A stretch of DNA of 12,533 bases, taken from assembly GCA_923184405.1 (NCBI GenBank), contig OV299793.1, positions 1,214,091-1,226,623 of the forward strand. The letters run 5' to 3'. Shown one piece after another: positions 6,869 to 12,533 of this stretch (position 1 is its first letter; each line of letters opens with the position of its first letter). Origin of the DNA: Neisseria meningitidis (GTDB taxonomy: Bacteria; Pseudomonadota; Gammaproteobacteria; Burkholderiales; Neisseriaceae). The notes under the pieces were generated by a model. The model worked only from the letters and a program-made list of their open reading frames with translations, was not told the DNA's origin and did no database searches. The translations under genes were made by a program, and so were the position numbers.

Positions 6869-8642
6869 GTGGCTAAAACATATTTATTGACTGCATTGAT
6901 AATGTCTATGACAATCTCCGGATGTCAAGTCATCCATGCCAATCAAGGTAAGGTTAATACTCATTCTGCTGTCATCACAGGTGCAGACGCTCACACGCCT
7001 GAACATGCAACGGGACTGACCGAACAAAAGCAGGTGATTGCAAGTGATTTTATGGTAGCGTCAGCCAATCCATTAGCAACACAAGCTGGCTATGATGTCT
7101 TAAAGCAAGGCGGTAGCGCTGCAGATGCGATGGTGGCGGTGCAGACGACACTAAGCTTGGTAGAGCCACAGTCGTCAGGCTTGGGCGGTGGTGCATTTGT
7201 GCTGTATTGGGATAATACCGCCAAAACATTGACCACATTTGATGGGCGTGAGACGGCACCGATGCGTGCGACGCCGGAATTATTTTTGGATAAAGATGGT
7301 CAACCATTGAAATTTATGGAAGCGGTGGTCGGTGGTCGCTCGGTGGGTACGCCTGCTATCCCTAAACTGATGGAGACGATACATCAGCGATACGGTGTAT
7401 TGCCTTGGGGAAAATTATTTGATACGCCGATCCGCTTGGCAAAACAAGGCTTTGAGGTGTCGCCAAGGCTTGCCATCTCGGTTGAGCAAAATCAGCAGCA
7501 TTTGGCACGCTATCCAAAAACAGCCGCTTATTTTTGCCGAATGGTGTGCCGCTACAAGCAGGCAGCTTGCTGAAAAATTTAGAATTTGCTGACAGTGTTC
7601 AGGCGTTAGCAGCTCAAGGTGCAAAGCTCTGCATACTGGTAAATATGCCCAAAATATCGTTTCAGTTGTCCAAAATGCTAAGGATAACCCCGGTCAATTA
7701 TCCTTACAAGATTTATCTGATTATCAAGTGGTGGAACGCCCGCCTGTTTGTGTGACTTATCGTATTTATGAAGTATGCGGTATGGGTGCACCAAGCTCAG
7801 GTGGGATTGCTGTGGGTCAGATTTTGGGGATTTTAAATGAATTTTCACCCAATCAGGTGGGGTATGATGCTGAAGGTTTACGTCTCTTGGGCGACGCTTC
7901 TAGGCTTGCGTTTGCGGATCGTGATGTATATTTGGGCGACCCTGATTTTGTACCAGTACCCATTCGCCAGTTGATTTCTAAAGACTACCTAAAACATCGC
8001 AGTAAGCTGCTTGAGCAGTCGGATAAGGCATTGCCTAGCGTATCTGCAGGCGATTTTATTCATGAGTGGGTGTCCTCACAAGCGATTGAGTTACCTTCTA
8101 CCAGTCATATATCAATTGTGGATAAGGCGGGCAATGTGCTATCAATGACGACTTCCATTGAAAATGCGTTTGGCTCAACTTTGATGGCAAATGGCTACCT
8201 GCTGAATAATGAGCTGACAGACTTTAGTTTTGAGCCAATAAAGCAGGGCAAACAGGTCGCCAATCGTGTCGAGCCCGGCAAGAGACCACGCTCCTCAATG
8301 GCACCAACCATCGTATTTAAAGCAGGCAAGCCTTATATGGCAATCGGCTCCCCAGGTGGTAGCCGTATCATTGGCTATGTCGCTAAGACGATTGTGGCAC
8401 ATAGTGACTGGAATATGGATATCCAAGATGCCATCAGTGCACCCAATTTATTAAATCGCTTTGGTAGCTATGAACTAGAAACGGGTACAACCGCCCTCCA
8501 GTGGCAACAAGCATTAAATGATTTGGGCTATAAGACTGACGTGCGTGAGCTAAATTCAGGTGTTCAAGCCATTATTATCGAGCCAAGCAGGCTGGTTGGT
8601 GGTGCCGATCCACGCCGAGAAGGTCGAGTGATGGGTGATTAG
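6869..8642 (+). pseudogene. ggt: gamma-glutamyltransferase lipoprotein precursor, two frameshifts
   Basis: GGT cleaves gamma-glutamyl bonds, for example of glutathione, outside the cytoplasm; in meningococci it supports use of glutathione and gamma-glutamyl peptides. From GTG 6869 the product starts VAKTYLLTALIMSMTISGCQ, a type II signal with lipobox ISGC. Then come DVLKQGGSAADAMVAVQ, VEPQSSGLGGGAFVLYW, DGRETAP, GGRSVGTPAIP (large subunit), and PSTSHISIVDKAGN (Thr at about 8100 is the autocatalytic cleavage and nucleophile residue), ENAFGS, GYLLNNELTDFSF, RPRSSMAPTIVF, GSPGGSRIIGYV (small subunit). Two single-base losses break it: T6 to T5 at 7531-7535 and GG to G at 7626. Restored length is 591 aa. 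Codon use is AT-richer than glyA and fbp. Loss of ggt activity has been reported in gonococci. Confidence 0.93.
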
Positions 8643-8703
8643 AGGTGAAGCTTGTATTTTGTGAATTTGACCGCATTAAGTTAATATTAAAATAGGGGAA
8701 ATT

Positions 8704-9053
8704 GTGAGTAATCAAACAAAATACAAGCCATCAAGCAAGCTTCTGAGCAGATCTTCGCAATTTGTGAGACGCCAAACACAGCATTACAAGCCATTCATCT
8801 GATTTTAAGACATGGTGGGGCAGGAGAGTTGTCTTGGCAAGTGGTGTATCAGCGGGTTATGGCTGATAAAGATGTGGTTGGTGCTGGTTATTTGATTGAT
8901 TTTGCACAAACTGCCGAAAATTTACCATTTGATGCATTGCCTTTGGGTAGCCTTGTACTAACATAAAGGTAATGAGACGCTAAAACCAGCATGTTAAATA
9001 AATTACCTGATAATGCCAAAGAAAATTTACGCATTATGGACTATCTGCCTTAG
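8704..9053 (+). pseudogene. small unknown protein of the ggt islet, frameshifted
   Basis: GTG at 8704 is preceded by AGGGGA and gives VSNQTK; after one base loss in an A run (about 8715-8722) the frame continues QAIKQASEQIFAICETPNTA, LQAIHLILRHGGAGELSWQV, VYQRVMADKDVVGAGYLIDF, LPFDALPLGSLVLT and hits TAA at 8964. With further shifts the text goes on as HKGNETLKPA and LNKLPDNAKENLRIMDYLP to a stop at 9053, so the ancestral protein was perhaps 115 aa. I do not recognise a family. No signal peptide or membrane segment. It starts 62 bases after ggt in the same AT-rich style and probably came with it. Confidence 0.6.
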
Positions 9054-9117
9054 GTTTTGAAGTATTTTTTATACAAAAACACTCATGATACCCTGATTAC
9101 ACAAAGGAGCCGAGAAC

Positions 9118-10363
<1,246 letters not shown>

Positions 10364-10377
10364 GCCTTTGTAAACAA

Positions 10378-10389
10378 ATGCCGCCTGAA
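10378..10389 (+). other. variant DNA uptake sequence after glyA
   Basis: ATGCCGCCTGAA differs from the standard uptake sequence by one base (T to C). No matching inverted copy follows, so it is probably half of a lost glyA terminator. Confidence 0.45.
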
Positions 10390-10492
10390 ATTCAATGCTT
10401 CTTCCAATCTCATAATGTTTTTTGCGGACACATTTCCGGACCTCGCCATCACTTCGCCTAAATTCCCACCCTGACATCTAGGCGCATTACTC

Positions 10493-11628
10493 ATGAGTAG
10501 ATTCTTACGGCAATCCGCTCAAGTGATGGCTGCCAAACAAATCGACTGTTTCGGGCCATTGAAGCTGCACCGGGTGATTGATTCACAGCCGCTAGTGCTC
10601 TTCCTGTGCCGCCATACGGGCGACGCCTCAGTGATTACCGCGGCACATTACGGCTACCAGCTGTTAGCCTCCACGTTCTAAACCTTCACTGCTCGTGACA
10701 ATCGCGACAAACTCACCGACCACGATACTCGAACACAGCCTCATTGCCCACACCGATTTCAAAAAGCCACGACGTTTCATCGAACAAAGCAACCTAAATT
10801 ACGAGCACCTTATGCCACTACAACAACAGTATGGCCAAAGAGTATACCATGTTTAACTGCCGAACACTGATTAACGACAACTGACAGACAACGGTGTAAA
10901 AACACGGCCAGCCTGCGCTACTGTCAGAGGAGACACCACTATTCACACCGCCAGCAACATACAGTGTCACGCCGCCGAACTTGAAGTAGACAGCCAAACG
11001 GTCAGAGGTAAAATCCACAACGAATAATGACAGATAAAGCACTTTGCATCAGGCAAAGTTACCTGTACAAACTATCTCTCAAACCACGGACCCCTGCCGA
11101 TGACAAAGGCTCTATCAAGAAACGGCAAATTCCTCTCTGCAATACGCTAGAGTGAAAAGCCCGACGACAGCCGTTGTTACAAGAACAACCAAAAGATACG
11201 AACGTATATGCCGACAAACATTTTGATAGTGCCGAAAACCGTAACTTCTGAAATAACAATAACAGTTGCTTGACTGAAATATCCGAAAAGAAACCTGCAA
11301 CCATCCGCTGACGGCAACGTGAGGAAAACAAAACTGATATTCATCGAAGAACCGAGATAATGGTTAAATTTAAATCAGGACAAAGCGACGAAGCTGCAAG
11401 CAGTGCAAATAGTACGGCACTGTGAGGGCAACGCCGTACTGGAAAACAAATTAATACCCAATATGCGGTCAGAACAAAGCTTCGATACGCTGCAGGCGTA
11501 AATTCCGCTATGCCCGGGCAACCTATTTCAGACTGATTAAAGTGAGGGCGCAAAGCCACCTGGAAGAGCGATGTGTTTGAAACTGTAAAAAGCTGCCAAC
11601 AGGTTAAGTGCGCTCGGCTGCCGAATAA
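10493..11628 (+). pseudogene. IS5-family transposase, strongly decayed
   Basis: The remnant matches in order the Neisseria IS5-family DDE transposase as I remember it. ATG 10493 gives MSRFLRQSAQVMAAKQID and LKLHRVIDSQPL; then EHSLIAHTDF, a stretch with GDTTIHTAS (first catalytic Asp region), LEVDSQTVRGK, PKDTNVYADKHFDSAENR (second Asp region, family form VYADKGYDSAENR), VEQSFDTL (Glu region, after one frame change) and ATYFRLIKVRAQSHLE, ending like NRLSAPAAA. Many stops and frame changes plus many substitutions show it is old. Subtracting the nested Correia element leaves about 1,035 bases, the right size for a transposase of about 335-340 aa. I could not find the terminal inverted repeats; the outer ends are probably lost. 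Confidence 0.82.
11355..11455. mobile_element. decayed Correia element inside the IS5 transposase
   Basis: The block contains GGTTAAATTTAAATCAGGAC, then AAAGCGACGAAGC, GTGCAAATAGTACGGCAC, GGCAACGCCGTACTGG and AAATTAAT, the recognisable backbone of a short-type Correia element with eroded ends. It separates the transposase text before KTRY from YAVEQSFDTL, so it inserted into the transposase gene. Confidence 0.78.
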
Positions 11629-11654
11629 CACGCAGCACGCATGACTGAATATCG

Positions 11655-12533
11655 AGAATCCGGACAGTCGAACTCGAACGCGGTAATTTGCGGCAAAATC
11701 AGCGCGCTAGTTCGCCAAAAACAGCCGGAAAACAAGTGTATGAATTTCGGCGGTCGGAAGTGGAAAACAATTCCGCATATGTTTGACACAAATAACACAC
11801 GCAGGAAAAACAGTGATGGAAAAGAAGGCACGAAAAGCGCAGCAACAAAAGAAAAAGCGCCGCGTAGAGCAGTTGCAAAGAGCAGCAACACGTTACTCAA
11901 CCCGACCAACGCCGAAACCGAGACACAAACTCAACTGGCAAAGAAAAGGCGACCAAAACGCGAGAAAAACCGAAAAATCATCGAGTAAAAAAACGAACAT
12001 GCCAGTTAAAAAATGAAAACAAAATCAGTAAGCAAAAATATCCACGATTTGCCAGAGCAGGCAAAAAAAAAAGGACCTAATAGGCTCCAACGCCATCGGG
12101 TCAAAACAAGTAAGTGAAAAACTGATGATAGGCGAACTGCAAACAGACATAAGGCAGAAGTCCGCTATAGAAAATAAACAAGGGAAGCTGCCAACCACGA
12201 CCAATTCCACAGCACCAAAAACGAAACGACACCTTACCGCCTGCTGTCACCATAGCCATCAGCAAAGCAAGCCATTAAAGCGAAGACGGAACGCAACGAA
12301 AAAACACGTAATGAGCCATCCGAAAGATTTCATTCCACCAGCCCGCGCACAAAGTCCCGTCATCGCCCATGGCGAACGCAACCGCCTTTGCTGGCAAAAC
12401 TCTTTACCCGTCCTGCTAATATTTTGATTTTGGACGAACTGACCAACGACTTGGATATCGATAGCCCAAGAGCTGCTTGAAGATTTGCTGCGCGATTATC
12501 AAGGAGCAATACGTAACTGAAATCGAAGCACTT
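11655..12533 (+). pseudogene. uup: Uup-type ABC-F ATPase remnant, 5' half missing
   Basis: Uup is a soluble ABC-F ATPase linked to ribosome function and precise transposon excision. Visible pieces in order are VELERGNLR (end of the first ABC domain), an eroded basic linker at about 11790-11990, LIGSNAIGSKQ at 12078 (Walker A, normally GPNGxGKST), KLMIGELQTD, KKHVMSHPKDF, PPARAQSPV, GERNRL (signature SGGERNR eroded to AHGERNR), LLAKLFTRPANILILDE, LTNDLDID (Walker B with Pro to Leu), and QELLEDLLRDYQG. It then meets the 20-base repeat; the last bases read VTEIEAL, which resembles the Uup C-terminal coiled coil. No first-domain start is present; the IS5 remnant takes its place. Clearly non-functional. 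Open frames such as 11641-11988 are by-products of its A-rich decay. Confidence 0.75.
12502..12521 (+). repeat. 20-base direct repeat, right copy
   Basis: AGGAGCAATACGTAACTGAA, identical to 1216-1235, begins where uup similarity (DYQG) ends. In one frame it reads KEQYVTEIEAL with the flanking bases, close to KEQRELxxLPxxIEAL of the Uup tail, so it could mark an internal deletion of uup. Confidence 0.7.

Noticed and set aside
10493..10681. Apparently intact 62-aa gene
   Set aside because: It is the N-terminal part of the decayed IS5 transposase, which continues after the stop.
11641..11988. Lysine-rich 115-aa open frame that might be a novel basic protein
   Set aside because: Pieces of Uup (VELERGNLR and the linker) are visible in the other frames at the same place; the basic composition comes from A-rich decay.

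Overview
This window looks like a Neisseria chromosome, probably of the meningitidis/gonorrhoeae/lactamica group. The signs are several 12-base DNA uptake sequences (ATGCCGTCTGAA), some as inverted pairs acting as terminators, one full and one decayed Correia element, and Neisseria-type housekeeping genes. I identified everything by reading translations against remembered families; no search was run.

Almost nothing here is an intact gene. Region 1-1235: an unassigned membrane-protein-like remnant, a short antisense hypothetical and a truncated crcB (fluoride channel). Region 1236-2061: AT-rich, no recognisable gene. Region 2062-2929 (minus): folB (dihydroneopterin aldolase), then a NUDIX hydrolase. 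Region 2985-5740 (plus): plsY (acyl-phosphate:glycerol-3-phosphate acyltransferase), rlmJ (23S rRNA A2030 methyltransferase) and a badly damaged fbp (fructose-1,6-bisphosphatase). Region 5885-6101 (minus): a DUF465/YdcH-like small protein. Region 6289-9053: a Correia element, then an AT-richer islet that reads like Moraxellaceae DNA: a 5'-truncated monothiol glutaredoxin, ggt (gamma-glutamyltransferase lipoprotein) and a small unknown gene. Region 9118-10363: glyA (serine hydroxymethyltransferase). Region 10493-11628: a strongly diverged IS5-family transposase with a decayed Correia element inside it. Region about 11655 to the end: a remnant of uup (ABC-F ATPase) that has lost its 5' half.

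The damage has two layers. The uup, IS5, crcB and left-edge material carries many substitutions, deletions and stops, so it is old decay. The core genes (folB, plsY, rlmJ, DUF465, ggt, glyA) instead read almost perfectly but are broken by single-base losses, nearly always in short homopolymers. Restoring one base at each site gives lengths that are whole codons (glyA 416 aa, plsY 200 aa, folB 118 aa, DUF465 72 aa, ggt 591 aa). Either the sequence has uncorrected homopolymer errors, or this lineage is pseudogenising by slippage. Breakage of genes such as glyA, folB and plsY favours sequencing error for that layer, while fbp, uup and the IS5 copy look truly decayed.

I found no convincing new multi-gene system. 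The most unusual items are a 20-base repeat at the break points of crcB and uup (its 14-base core is also inverted at the left edge), the foreign ggt islet bounded by a Correia element, and the Correia element nested in the IS5 remnant.
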